This document shows positions 26,740 to 39,309 of a DNA stretch of 64,000 nucleotides, piece after piece (within the stretch, counting starts at the first letter, position 1; each line of letters opens with the position of its first letter). Made by a program: the position numbers and the translations under genes. Under the pieces are notes generated by a model, which saw only the letters and a program-made list of their open reading frames with translations, had not been told where the DNA came from and searched no databases. Source of the stretch: Ricinus communis (taxonomy: Eukaryota; Streptophyta; Magnoliopsida; Malpighiales; Euphorbiaceae); NCBI RefSeq assembly GCF_019578655.1, contig NC_063265.1:16106285-16170284 (forward strand). The letters run 5' to 3'.

Positions 26740-28788
26740 TTTTTGTGATTTTTGAACTTTTCTTCTTTCTTTTCAGTTCAAGACCCCGGGTTCGAACGCC
26801 AGACCTGTTGGTTACAGTTTTAAAAACAAAAACACTCCCTTTAATTGACTAGAGTTGTCTTGTCTGGAGCCATTTTGACCCGCAGTACCAATGCAACGAT
26901 GGCGTATTAGTTTGAACGGGAAGCTGCTCACAGACCAAAGCAAAAGAGTAAAAAATTTTGCTTTTAGTCCCTGGACGAGCTTATTCCCCTGATTCTCAAT
27001 TTGGTTACGGTAAAGGGCGTGTTTGAAATTGATATTATTTGTTCAAAAAGTATATCTGGAACTCTTTTATTTACTATATTAATTATTTAGTCTTTTTGTA
27101 AATTATTTTTCTCAAATCTTTTGAAAAATTATTAATTCATTTTCTTTTTTAAAAATTAATTTTAAAATTAAAAAGTAATATAAAATAAAAATTGAAGGTT
27201 GAAAAATACACAGCTAAAATAGTTCTGACCATCTTTTTGGTGATGGATTCATCCAGCATCAACATGATTGGCATGCAAAATTTCTTTTAAAATAAAATAA
27301 ATATAAATTTGTATAAGATTATAAAAAACATATGATAATTATAAAAATATATAGTCTACATTGAGCTTTTAAAAATTTGTTATCTCTCTAAATAATTATA
27401 AAATTATGTTAATTGGCTATTTTTGAATTTCTGATTGGTTTTTATTGAGTTTTTCTATTGCTTTTGCTAGGTTTATATTTGATTTCTACTAAATTTATCT
27501 AGATTATGTTTAATATTGATATGTTTTTTAGTAAAACAATAAAAGATGAATAAGCATACAGTTGAAAACTTAAAATATTATCATTATATAACATGAAATA
27601 AAGCAAGATGACACAAACTTAACTAAATATAAAGTAAAATATCTAATTATAATATTTTAATAATTAATTTATTTAATAACAAAGCTGAACGTAAGCAAAT
27701 CTAAGAAAAAAGCAAACCAACTTTTTCAAAACAAATTAAATTAAGTTTAAGAAAGTCTCTTTATAATATCCTTAGATAAATTAAAATGTATTTTTTTGGT
27801 AAAATACATTTCTTAAATGCATATATTTCTTATTAATAAAATATTTTAACTTGCCTTATATAAGCTAGCAAGTTTTTCTTTTTTACTTTAATTAATTATT
27901 TTAATTTGAAGAAAATACAATATTTAGAAAAACTAATAAAAATTGAAAGAAAAAAGTTAAATTATGTACTGGGCGGCCGATTTAAATTAGACAATAATTT
28001 TAATATGTTATCAAATATCTCATATAATAGTGAAAATTAAAAATGATGAAACTAATAATTAAAAACATTAAATTTATTTATAATTCAGGTGTACCAAAGA
28101 ACCATTCTTAAAATAGAATAATTTGTAATTACTAAATAAACACGTGGGAGCACTTTGCCTATCAAGGGGCCGACAAAAGTGTGCTGTAGCCATCATGCAT
28201 CTGCACAAAAGGAAAGCATGTGAATTTGAAGATGTGTGCAAAAGAAAATAAATTCTTTATAAAAATGATTAAAATGTAATTTTGTATAAACCCATTACTG
28301 CAAGAAATTTGCAGCTCCAAGAAACTGCCTCCTTCTCCTCCTCTAACTACCCAACTCTCCTTATCCCCCCCAGTTTTATGAAGTCTAATCATTTCCATCC
28401 TCTTTTCCACAAGAACCACTTTGGAAACATGTGGTGAAGATTGAGACCTACCTTTTGATTTAGTTATATTGCTAAGAAAAAGATTTCTACAACATTCTTC
28501 ATATGAGACTTGTTTGTATTTATGCGCAGCACGTGTCAGTATAAGAGATTTTTAGATAGAGTTTGTCTGTCATGTTATATGTAGAAAATTCAATTAAATG
28601 TTAGTATGTTATATTTATATTTACTCTACTTTTTATATTGGTTGAATTATTTGTTATTATTATTATTATTCATCTATTATTTAAAAACTAATTAATACAA
28701 ATGTAATAGTTAATAAATAATATTATATATTATTATACAATTGAATTTATTAAAAATGACATAGTGAGACAATGGAATTATCTAGTGA

Positions 28789-28809
28789 TATATATATATA
28801 TATATATAT
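28789..28809. repeat. (TA)n microsatellite
   Basis: About ten uninterrupted TA units in intergenic sequence. Confidence 0.9.
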
Positions 28810-28954
28810 GTTACTTATTAAATAGTAGATACAAATTAATAAATGTAGTTATGCCACTTAAAAGAAGTTAGAGAAATTTGTAGAGTCAGTTATCAGGGCA
28901 TTTACTAATTATACTGATCATCTATCACTTTAAGGCTAATTGATTGTAAGGCTA

Positions 28955-29222
28955 TATTTGAATGAAATCCTTCATTTAAGAAAAATACATGAAGGAGAAA
29001 GTAAAATGTAGAAAGTTGAAAGAGATATTTTGATGCTCTGGAATACATTGATAAATTATTGTGAAATTCATTTAGAAATTCTATCTATTTTGTTAAAATT
29101 TAATTTAGCTATAACTAAGTCTACACAAATTTGAATACATATAACTTTTACTCAATCCAAAACACATAAATTTTGCAGTTATAAATGAATTTCATAAATT
29201 TTATAAATCTTAACTAAATATA
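28955..29222. mobile_element. MITE family F, copy 1
   Basis: Starts near TTTGAATGAAATCC and ends near AAATCTTAACTAAA. Inside it shares GAAAGAGATATTTTGATG, TTCTATCTATTTTGTTA and TTTAATTTAGCTATAAC with copies 2-4. It is noncoding and more diverged at its ends than the copy at 43173. Confidence 0.5.
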
Positions 29223-29234
29223 ATACAATACTAT

Positions 29235-29584
29235 GTTTGATTAGAATCTATTAAAAAATTTATTTCATTTGAGAAATAAAAATGGAAGAGAAAGTAAAAT
29301 ATAAATAATAAAATTCATTAAAAAATTCATTTCATTTGAGAAATAGAGATGAAAGAGAAAATAAAATAGAAATGATAAAATCGAAAGAGATATTTTAATA
29401 TTATGAAATGCTAATATAAAATTTATTTAAAAACTCCATATATTCTTTTATAATTTAATTTAGCTATAAACAATTCCATATAAATTTTATTATATATAAT
29501 TCTAAATTAATTTTTTCTTCATTCGGACTATATAAACTTTAGAGTTATAAATAAATTCTACAAATTTTATGGATTTCAACCAAA
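29235..29584. mobile_element. MITE family F, copy 2
   Basis: Begins TTTGATTAGAAT and ends GGATTTCAACCAA, the family's inverted termini. Bases near the start (TTCATTTGAGAAATA) recur about 60 bases later as a small internal duplication. Confidence 0.55.
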
Positions 29585-30553
29585 GAAAATATAAGTTTTT
29601 TTTATTAAACATGTATGATTAAGTTTAAATCAATTAGGTAGCTCATTCTTATTGGATATATTAAAAATAATGCGGTAAATATACCTAAAAATATTTTTAA
29701 AAATTAATAAGTATCATCATTTATGTCTGATGATACAGTTGACAGATTGCACCCAAAATCCTTTAGAAACTTTAGATTATAGGATTTCATCTTCTTAATC
29801 CTAACTCCGTCCAGATCAACTAAAACAACAATTATTTGTATTTGTTTTGTTAATTGGGCTTCAGTTAAGATTTCAAGTAAGATTCTGCAGAGTTGAAGAC
29901 AACTTCGAAATGAATGAGCCAAATTTAGCTTAACAAATTTGTTTATTAATCTGTGAGAGATTCATCTGTCTCGCAGTTCCAATAATTTCATAAATTAGTT
30001 CTTTGTGTTTAGCTTAGGGCAATGATGATGTCCGAATTAGGACACTGAGATTAACATAAAAGCAAGAAAACACAAAACTCTTGTACCATAAAACCTCAAA
30101 AGGATAATTCAATAATCAGTGCAAGAACGATAGAAGTACAAAAACATGCGGTTCATATGTATCATATCAGAACTTCGGGAAGAAAACAAAGGAAGTACAT
30201 CCATGCCCACTTTACAGATTCCAAGAAGGAATATATCTAGACATGACAATCTGCATAGTCAAAAACACACTGAAACTGGAAAAGGAAATACAAGAATTTA
30301 ACACATATATGAGCCTGTCCGATCATTGATTTTTGACAAGTAGAGATATATTTGCCTCGTTTTTTTTTTTCCTGACATCGACCAGGCATTATGCTATTGG
30401 TTTAGGCCATTAATTCACATCATACACCTTCCCTTATCAGCTCTGACAGGTGCATATCACTGTTCTTACAAGATCTTGTAATATCATTATACTTATAATT
30501 ATTATACATGGATCGATCTCTGAGGATCAAGAAAGAAAAACTCCGGTAATTGA

Positions 30554-32059
30554 TCATGGGTTTACCTTGCTCGATCGAACCACAACTGGTAGCCCACCGC
30601 TAAAAGTAGCAGTCAAACCAGGAGAGAATCTTGGTGTTCGATAAGATGTCTCTAATTCAATATGGAATTTTCTAAGCAATGAAATAGCAACACTTTTAAG
30701 CTCTAACAAAGCCATTTCTTTCCCCAAACATACCCTTAATCCTGCTTGGAAAACAGGATACTTGAAAGGGTTTTCATTGAAGAAAGTACCATTTCTCAAC
30801 CACCTTTCTGGCTTGAATTCTAAGCAATCTTGACCCCATAAATCTTCCATCCGTCCCATTGCGTATGGATGATAAGTAACCCTAGTTCCTCTATTCACGA
30901 AAGTCCCATCTGGTAACGTATCATCTTCTTGACAAAACTTTGAATCAAATTGGATAGGAGGATAGAGCCTCATGCTTTCATAAACTGTTGCTTGCAAGTA
31001 GTGAAGATCTTTCATCTGTTCATAGCTTGTGAGTTCTTGATTCGGACCAAGAACTCTATCTGCTTCTAATAGAATTGCTGAACTTACTTCTGGGTGGTTC
31101 GCAAGTAGCCAGAATAAGCTAGTTAAGGCAGAGGCCACCGTGTCGCGGCCAGCCAAGAGGAAACTTATAACAATATCTCTTAAGTAAGTCTCATCATTAA
31201 CAGTTTGCATAAAACGAGATAGAAGATCTTTGTGTGACAGGAATCCCATGATTCGCTTTTGCCTGATAACTTCTTGAGCTAAAATATTGATCACCGTCAT
31301 AGCTTCTTTCATTTTCTTTTCTGAGCCTAAGTTCAGCTTCCTTTTAATCTTCCAAACAAGTGGAGAAACAACCATGGCTCTTTCAGCAGATAATTTTGAT
31401 GCTAAGTCAAAAGCAACAGCAAATTCTGAAATCGGAAGAGTGGGCTCTAAGCATCTTGGGTCAAGTCCAAAAGAAAATCTGCATATACTATCGAAAGAAA
31501 ATCTTCGAAACACGTCTTGCAAATCCAAGACTCCACCTTCGTTCCCTGAAACTGAAGATAAAAGTGGAACAAGGCGATGCTCAATCTCATAAAGAACAAT
31601 CTCAAATGCGTACATTCTTATAGAGAATCTATCGAGTTCGAGACTGGCCATCTTTTTCTGAAACCTCCATGAATCACCATCAACATTGAATATCCCTCGA
31701 CCAAGAAAATTACCCAAGATTGTAGAGAAAGGCTTCCCTTTTGGGTAGTTATCAAATCTTGTTTTAAGCATATACTCAACGTTTTCCGGGTTGGCTGTTA
31801 TAGTATTTCCAAGAACATGAATATGGATTGTTTTTGTCGGAGAACTCTTCAAAAGATGAGCATACCAATCACAAAGATTATTGAATTGTTTGGTCCAACT
31901 CAAGGTGAGATAAGCTTCACATATCTCACAATTGCACCGAAGCTTTAATCTTAGTGAGTAGAATAAGAGAGAAAAAAGACAAGAACCGATGATAGCTAGT
32001 AAAACAAAGAAAAGAACAGCATGAAGAGACTGCAAAAACCAGGAAGCTTCAAGCTCCAT
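30554..32059 (-). CDS. CYP94C1: Cytochrome P450, CYP94C1-like (jasmonoyl-isoleucine carboxylase)
   Basis: A 501-residue intronless P450 anchored in the ER membrane. CYP94C1 enzymes oxidise 12-hydroxy-JA-Ile to 12-carboxy-JA-Ile and so help switch off jasmonate signalling. One N-terminal membrane segment covers about residues 7-36 and is followed by the family motif CNCEIC (42-47). The I-helix oxygen-activation motif is AGRDT (303-307), the K-helix ExxR is ESMR (361-364), PERW lies at 417-420 and the heme loop is FQAGLRVCLG (437-446) with Cys444. The sequence is collinear with Arabidopsis CYP94C1 (about 495 residues, from memory) along its whole length. The frame stays open upstream to 32164, but only from a TTG codon; the first ATG is at 32059, which gives the expected length. 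A TATA-like box and a G-box lie upstream. No lesions are seen. Confidence 0.93.
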   Translation of the reverse strand: MELEASWFLQSLHAVLFFVLLAIIGSCLFSLLFYSLRLKLRCNCEICEAYLTLSWTKQFNNLCDWYAHLLKSSPTKTIHIHVLGNTITANPENVEYMLKTRFDNYPKGKPFSTILGNFLGRGIFNVDGDSWRFQKKMASLELDRFSIRMYAFEIVLYEIEHRLVPLLSSVSGNEGGVLDLQDVFRRFSFDSICRFSFGLDPRCLEPTLPISEFAVAFDLASKLSAERAMVVSPLVWKIKRKLNLGSEKKMKEAMTVINILAQEVIRQKRIMGFLSHKDLLSRFMQTVNDETYLRDIVISFLLAGRDTVASALTSLFWLLANHPEVSSAILLEADRVLGPNQELTSYEQMKDLHYLQATVYESMRLYPPIQFDSKFCQEDDTLPDGTFVNRGTRVTYHPYAMGRMEDLWGQDCLEFKPERWLRNGTFFNENPFKYPVFQAGLRVCLGKEMALLELKSVAISLLRKFHIELETSYRTPRFSPGLTATFSGGLPVVVRSSKVNP

Positions 32060-32174
32060 TAATGGAAAAAGATTTGGTACCAAAAAGAAAAGAAAAGAAA
32101 AAGTAAATAAGAATGACAATAGACACAGACAAAGAAGAGAGAAGTGGGATAGACAAGAGCGCAATTGAAGGGTT

Positions 32175-32184
32175 TTTATGTATA
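32175..32184 (-). promoter_or_regulatory. Candidate TATA box of the CYP94C1-like gene
   Basis: The minus strand reads CTATACATAAAAACCC about 115 bases before the ATG, implying a leader of about 85-90 bases. Confidence 0.5.
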
Positions 32185-32375
32185 GAATTAAGATTTTATA
32201 GTTAGAAATGAGTCGCTTTAAGTGCTATAATTCTGTGTTTATTAAAAACAATAAATAAAAAGAAAGACTAACAGTGGGACCATCATCACCAAAAGAAATT
32301 CTCTCAGAAAACTGAAACTGGGAAAGGAAAGGAAGCAGATCATCTGCTTCAACCCATCTCTCCCTACCTAAAAAG

Positions 32376-32381
32376 CACGTG
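32376..32381. promoter_or_regulatory. G-box (CACGTG) upstream of the CYP94C1-like gene
   Basis: A perfect CACGTG in the context AGCACGTGTT lies about 190 bases upstream of the TATA-like box and 317 bases before the ATG. MYC2-type bHLH factors bind this motif in jasmonate-responsive promoters, and CYP94C1 genes are known to be jasmonate-induced. Function here is inferred. Confidence 0.5.
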
Positions 32382-32391
32382 TTCTTTATTT

Positions 32392-35300
32392 CTCTAATTA
32401 ATTTTTATAAATAATAGGAAAAATCCTTCATTTTCATTGTTAGCTATAAGGGTATGGCGTGTGTTTCTTGGATTTTGGTGCTGCGGTGTGTGTTTCTTCG
32501 AATTTATGACCAGAAAAAGACACCAAGTTATTGTAAGCATATACAGAGGCCATTTATGAGGTTGGTCATTTCGCAGCTGCAATTACCAGCTGTATATTAT
32601 GTTCATATTCATCAATCCATCGCCCAATTAACTTCAGATTTTCCTTTCCATGTGGATTTCATCCTCTGCTCAATTTTGAATTTTAAGGTCTCGTAGTCAT
32701 TTGATTTAATTTTTTAAAAAATATTCTTATATATTCAATTTCAATAAATGTTTACAAAACTTAAATGAATTTTAAGTAAAAAGTTTCTTTTTTTCTTTTT
32801 AGTGAAAAAGTCTCAAATTTTATGTAAATTTAATTCAAATTTTATAAATCTTTATTAAATAAATATATAAAAGCATTAAAGAAGCATTGGATTATTATAA
32901 GCTATAGCACCTTAGAATCTAATTTTACTCTATATAATGTAATTTCAATTACGTGTTATTTTCTAATGACTGAAATATAAGTTATAAATGAATTAAATCT
33001 CTTGTGATCTACTTGAAATTTGTTTTATAAAAATCCGTTCAAATTTACTAACAAAAACTTATTAGTATTAACAAATTAATTTCAAGCTTATCAATATTTG
33101 GTTCGTAACTCGCGAGTTGGCTTGTATATAGATTCATAATCTAATCCATTCTTAAACTATTTCATTAATGAACTTATTAATAGATTCATAAAAGATGCAA
33201 AATTTATTATTTACATTATAGTTTTTTTATTACATATATATCAATACATATAAGTTAATACGTAAAATATTTTCATTCATTTTATAATATTTCATATGTA
33301 ACTTGTATTAAATATTAAATTTTTTTATTATAAATGTAATAAATTACATCAGTTGTAAATAAATAAAAAAAGTTTAATAAATTAAATTATATTAAACAGC
33401 TAATATAAAATAAAGTTTAATAAATCAAGCTCGAAAATAATTCAAATTCAACTCAAGTTTATTACCATTGAACCTAAACTCAGTTGGAGTTCATGCAAGG
33501 CTTGACTCGATTAGTTTATAGCTTTACTTGCATCCATTTAATGATCACATACAATATTATTTAAACTAGCCAAAAGCTTTTTACACTAATTATATAGTGG
33601 GACAAAATTTAAATTCTATTTTAATCCATGAAATTTTAATTCAGATGACAAGGAGTAATTTACCATTGAACTCTTACCCTTTTCTCTTATAATAATAAGA
33701 TTGTTTTTGTTACTTTTAGTAAATAAAAAGAAAAAGAAATTTATTAAGGAGTTGCAAAGGCATCTAAACCCAATAGAGTTGCCATATTACACTTAGAACT
33801 ACAAAGAATACCCAAACACAAAACTCAATCCTAAAACTAAAATTTAATTTTTAATACTTGCATATAAGCAATTGCTTTATGAACTTTATATTTAGGTTTA
33901 AGTTAATTATAACACCCAATTTGATTCATTCAATTATTATTAAATTTTTAATTGTATTTGCAAGTAAGAGATTAGTATGTCTTAAAAACAAATAAGAAAA
34001 AAACAATGAAGAGAAAATATGGTTCTCTCCCTAATCATATTAATCAAATTGCAAGTTTATGATGTAAAAGAAGGTTTTATCAAAAATACTATGAAAATTT
34101 ACTTCTTCTTTTTTTTAATTCACTAGCAATGATTCGCCAAAGTTTATTTATTGGCATCAGCATAATTTTGGTGCTACAATTGGTTTTAGTCAATATTTAT
34201 TGAGGAATTCTTTATTTAAATTCTGAGAAAATAATGATAAATGGCATTCCTCGAATTCCAAAGCCTTTATTCTAAAGAACTATAAATAAGGAAAAAAAAA
34301 AAAAAAGGTCTGCCACTTAAAGACATATATAAGTCAAAAAAATGATGCCCAATCTTTTCATGTCACATTAATATTCCTCAACTATGCTCTAACGTCATCC
34401 CACCTGAGTAGGAATATATTAAATACTCAGTTTCGTTTAAAAGTTAATCAAAAAAAATAAAAAATCTAAGTTCCTTTTACAACAATTATTAGCAATACTT
34501 TCTTTTGGATATTGCTTTTAGATAATTTATTTTTGTGTTTATTTTTCTAAATTTAATAATTTATCATCTATTTAGCAAATTAAATTAATTTTATATTTTT
34601 GTTATTAGATAAAAATAAAATATACATATTTATTAACGAGAAATATATTTCTTCCACATACATTATATATTATAATTTAATATTTACTATTTTAGTTTTA
34701 AGATATTTTATTGTGTGAATAATAAATTTTTTATTTTTAATAATTCTATATTCTTGTATAAAATAAAATCCATTCAAAAAGTATTAAAAATAAAAATATT
34801 ATTCTTCACGTAACAAAATACTTTTAAATTGATAGTTAGTAAATAATTTTATTTTATTTTTAATTATTAAAAAATATGTATTAATTTAATTTATTAAATA
34901 AATAGTAAGTTATTAAATTAAAAAGATTGAATAAAATAAATTAATAAAAGATATTTACTTATTAATTTAATTTTATCTAACAGATTGTTCAAAAGCGAAT
35001 ATTGGTAGCATATTTATTCCAAATTTTTTAAATAAAACTCTAAAACATATATCCAACCAACTCAAACACCTTAATTTTAATTTAATTTGTTTTTAAAGTT
35101 TTAACTTATAAAATACTTTTTGATTAAATTTTAATAATAGTATTATTTTTAATAAATTTATTTTAGAAATGTACTTATATTTTACATAAAAATAATTAAT
35201 AAAACTAAATTTTATAATATAATATACATATATTTCAATAATAAAGTTGTAATTTTGGCCAGTAGGATTAATTCCAAACTTTTCAATCAAAAATCGAATC

Positions 35301-37525
35301 AAACCAGATTTATATCAGTTTATAAATTTTGTAAACCAAAATTGGATTAAAAAATAATTAAACCAAAGTAATAAATTCGAATTAGTTTAGCTCGCCCCTT
35401 CACTTAAGTTAAGCAACTGGGTTAATGATAATAAAGTAAAGTTGATACCGAAACACAAAGAGACCGCATAAATTGAAATTGTGCCAGAGAGACAATTCTG
35501 TCCGGTGAATCTCTTGTCAGAATATCAAATCAATTATATCAAAGTAATTAAGCACGTTTATGCTGGGATTTTATATATTGATACTATGATTTCTTAAAAA
35601 TATTTCTGGAATATTTCCAAAAGAAAGAATATTTAGGGAATATTAGTTTGTCTTCTGTGTTTAGCTGCGTGAGTGGGTCAAGGGAGTACTGTGCTTGCTT
35701 GGTACGGCTACATAATTTAAAAAAAAATAAATAAATATTAAAATAATTAAGTAAGGACGAAAACATATTCCCCTGAAATTAGCTTTTTGGCCATGGAACA
35801 CATGATAACCAAAAGGATAATTATTATTTAAACCCCTTATTTTGCTAATATTGTACACTGCATCCCTAAGATTTTAAAAAATATACCTACACCTTCTATC
35901 ATGCACATATATCTAGAATTAATATAGAGAATGTCAAGTGCGATCTTAACGGGTGGTAAAATACTACTTCAATATAATTGCATATTCAATATTCGAATTT
36001 GAGACCTTAGATAAATTATAAAAAACAATTATCATCTCGTTTTCACGCTTTTGAATAAGGAATAATATTATTAAACTACATAATTAATATGTACCGAGTA
36101 ATAATTATACGCCGACGAATAGCTGTGATAATTAAGAACTAACTACGGCAACTAAAAAATAGAATTAGTAGCTGATGACAAACCTAATAAAAATATTTTA
36201 TATTTTCTAATCAATAAGTTGAATTTAGAACTCTGTTGATGAACTCATTAACCTTAAAATTGTAAAATGGAATTGGTTTATTGAGAAATGTGGGCAGTGT
36301 TTTGTGCTACGCAACATAATCTTAGTGAATATGCTTACCTAAGTTGACCATATACAATATTTTCATCAAGTAAAGATTAAGGCGATGATAGCCTCCATTT
36401 TTCAAGTTCATCAGGCTAAATTTCTTTTGAATATCTCATTTGTTCAATTATTGTGCCTTATTATTATATACTAGATTGACTAAAGCATTGCAATAAAAAT
36501 ACAAATAGATGAACAATAACATATCATATAGTAAAATTAATATATAGTTTAGGTGTAAGTGGGTCTACATCCATCATTCTATGCTCTACTCATTTAACCC
36601 TAACCATCATCCATATTCATCTTGTTAAATCATTGCCTCCACCGGTCTTTTCCTGTTAAATTTAAAAACAAAAGAAATCTAATTGTAGAACATAAAAGAA
36701 TCCCTTTAGTGTTCAAAAAAAAAAAATTAAAAAAAAAACATCCCTTAAATTAAAACAACAAAAAAGGCCCCAAATTCTTATTATTGTTTGCAAAATAAAT
36801 AAATGAACTGTCTTTAAAAATTAATAAATAATAGAGTAAAATTTCATATAATTTAAAACTAATGTGAGGAACTCAAATATGATTTTATTTTAAAAAATAA
36901 GAGACTAAGGTCACTATATGAAGAGAAAAATGCATTTTAGTCAGTATATGTAATAAGATAAGTTACAAAATTTCATAAAGAATAAGCCAACTTCTGGAGA
37001 TTGTAGGATCATATGCAAACAACATGGAAAAAGAAATCCTATTAGGAAAGGAAGTTTTATTGAATAAGTATGTATAGAAAGCATGAGATTACACAAGACA
37101 ACCCTAATTGCTTTACATGGATTCATCTCTTGCTAATTTAGTCATTTTGAATGAGTGGTAAGATTTAAATATTTGGTGCTCCTCCAATTTTCACTTGTGG
37201 TTTTAGGTAAGGCAACCAATTCAAGATCAAATTTAGCGAACCTCTAATCAATTACGAGACAACAACAACAGCTCAAGTATCCATTGAGAAATTGATGTGG
37301 TTTAAAATATGGTCATAATATCACAAAATTCTTTTCCCAAAAGAAAATTTTGTAAAGTGTCTATTGACATTAATCTTTTCTGAAACCAAACTATATCAAA
37401 AAATTATTTTAATATGATTTTTAATCTCGTTATTTATTTATATAAATTATTATATTAAACTTTCTCAAAATTAATTGAACTAAAGATCAAACCTAGATCA
37501 GATTTTAAAGGATTTCCATTTACCC
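32392..37525. other. Intergenic region, AT-rich, no gene seen
   Basis: Beginning of a gene-poor stretch of about 25 kb. Contains a possible nonautonomous element near 33090-33530 and long A/T runs. ORFs here are short, AT-driven and have no recognisable motifs. Confidence 0.6.
33090..33530. mobile_element. Possible nonautonomous transposon remnant
   Basis: The left part contains TTCGTAACTCGCGAGTTGGC. The right part, reverse-complemented, contains CTAATCGAGTCAAGCCTTGC and TTTTCGAGCTTGATTTATT. CTCGAG/GAGTTGGCTTG-type phrases flanking an AT-rich middle are common in dispersed plant elements. The arms match only loosely and no duplication was identified. Confidence 0.3.
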
Positions 37526-39300
37526 CTACATATATACATATATACTTGGGACAAAAAATTTATTTGGCATATGTCGCTATTTTGATGATTTTTATTTCGA
37601 CATGTATATTTGATTTTACACATGAAATTCAAATTTATATATAATTTTACATACTTTTTATTAATTAATAAGATACATTCATAATTAAAAAATAATTCAA
37701 ATCCTAAGAAATAATATTTTAATTATATTTTTAACATTATATTTACTAACAAGATAATTTTTCTAATTAGACAACGATTCTAATTCTAGAAAAGTTATAT
37801 TTTAAATATTTTATTAAATAATAAATTAGCTTTGTAATTATATAATAATTTATAATCTTAAAAAAATAATAATATCAATTATATTTTTAGCATTAATTTA
37901 TATAATACTAAAAATTAATGGATAAAAAATTTCAAAGTAATTTTTATATTGTTACACTAATAAAATTCTAAAACTAAAATTTTATTTTAAGAAAGACACC
38001 TAAAAGTATCTAGTTTATTGTTTTTTTTTAAAATATTATAAATAGTTATAAAATATTATTTTTTTTAATTTTTTATATGTTAATTTTATATCATAATTTA
38101 TAATCAAAATAATAACAATTGCAATGCAACAAAGATGTAAATGATATCTATAAATATATTAATTTATGATATTTAAAATTCTTTTGACATGTGTGTTTAC
38201 TTTTTGACAATAAAATTTTTATTTTGACATGTAAGATTCAAGCTTATGTTTAATTGTATGAACTTTTTATTAATTTACTAAATAATAAGTTACATATTAA
38301 TTAAACACTCATTATAATCCTAAGAATAAAATATTAATAATGATTAGATTTTTAATTAAATAATAATTAGTTTTTTAATTAGATAATGATTATTCTAAAA
38401 AATGACATATTAATTATATTTTAATATTATATTAACTAATAAATTAATTTTATAATTAGATAATTATTCTAATTATAGAAAATAATATTTTTAAATATTA
38501 TATTCTCTAATAAATTATTTTTAATTATATAATAATTTATAATACTAAAAAACAGTAATATCAATTATACTGATAGTATTAATTAATATAATATTAGAAC
38601 TAAAAATAATATTCTAAAAATAATTTTTAGATTATTTCACTAATAAAATTTTAAAAATAATTAATAACATTTAAAAATAGTTAGTTTGCTATTATATTTT
38701 AAAATAATATAAATTAATATTAAATATCAAAAATTTATTAAATTATATCTATAAATTTAATTTTATAATCGAAATAATAATAACAATTGTACAACGACGG
38801 ACAAACGACTACTTATATATTAAATTTCAAAACATAAATTTTTGTTAAATATGTCACGATTTTTACATATAAAATTTTTATTGTGACATATGTACTTAAA
38901 TTTAACATATGAAATTCAAATTAATATATAGTCTTATAATATTTTTTATTAATTTATTAAATAATAAGCTATGTTCCTAATTAAAAGTATTTTAATTTTA
39001 TAAAATAATATTTAATGATATTTTTAAAATTATATTAACTAAATAAATTAGTTTTCTAGTTAGACAATAATTTAAATTCTAGAAAATAATACTTTTGACA
39101 TTTTATTAATTAATAAGTTATTTTTATAATTATATAAAAATTTCTAGTTCTAAAAAATAGTAATATCAACTATATTTATAATATTAATTTTTATAAATAC
39201 TAAAGTTAATAAATATTTTAAAAATAAATTTTTTATATTGCATCTATCAATCTTAATATTGATAATTAATTATTTCTTAAAATAATCTAGATAATCGTAA
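37526..39300. repeat. AT-rich repeat, three tandem units of about 620-670 bases
   Basis: Units about 37526-38154, 38155-38811 and 38812-39300 (last one shortened). Each has near its start a GACAT(G/A)T-type phrase, then GAAATTCAAATT (AAGATTCAAGCTT in the second unit) followed by TTTTTATTAATT, then the same order of ATTAGATAATGATT-, CTAGAAAATAATA- and AATATCAA-type phrases. The complete units end near AATCGAAATAATAATAACAA. A fourth, separate copy lies at 42523-43003. No coding capacity. Confidence 0.7.
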
Positions 39301-39309
39301 AAAATTTAA

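Larger units (their letters stand above)
26740..30553. other. Intergenic region between the TFIIIC-like gene and the CYP94C1-like gene
   Basis: AT-rich, with no ORF that looks coding. It contains two copies of a MITE family (28955-29222 and 29235-29584) and a TA microsatellite at 28789-28809. Bases 26740-26900 are the promoter side of the TFIIIC-like gene; I found no TATA box there. Confidence 0.55.

Noticed and set aside
26780..26820. tRNA-like GGGTTCGAAC motif upstream of the TFIIIC-like gene
   Set aside because: The bases around the loop do not form a T-stem, and no D-arm or acceptor stem can be paired on either strand.
32060..32164. A 35-residue N-terminal extension of the P450 frame
   Set aside because: The extension starts at a TTG codon, is T-rich and resembles untranslated leader; the ATG at 32059 gives the normal CYP94C1 length and membrane anchor.
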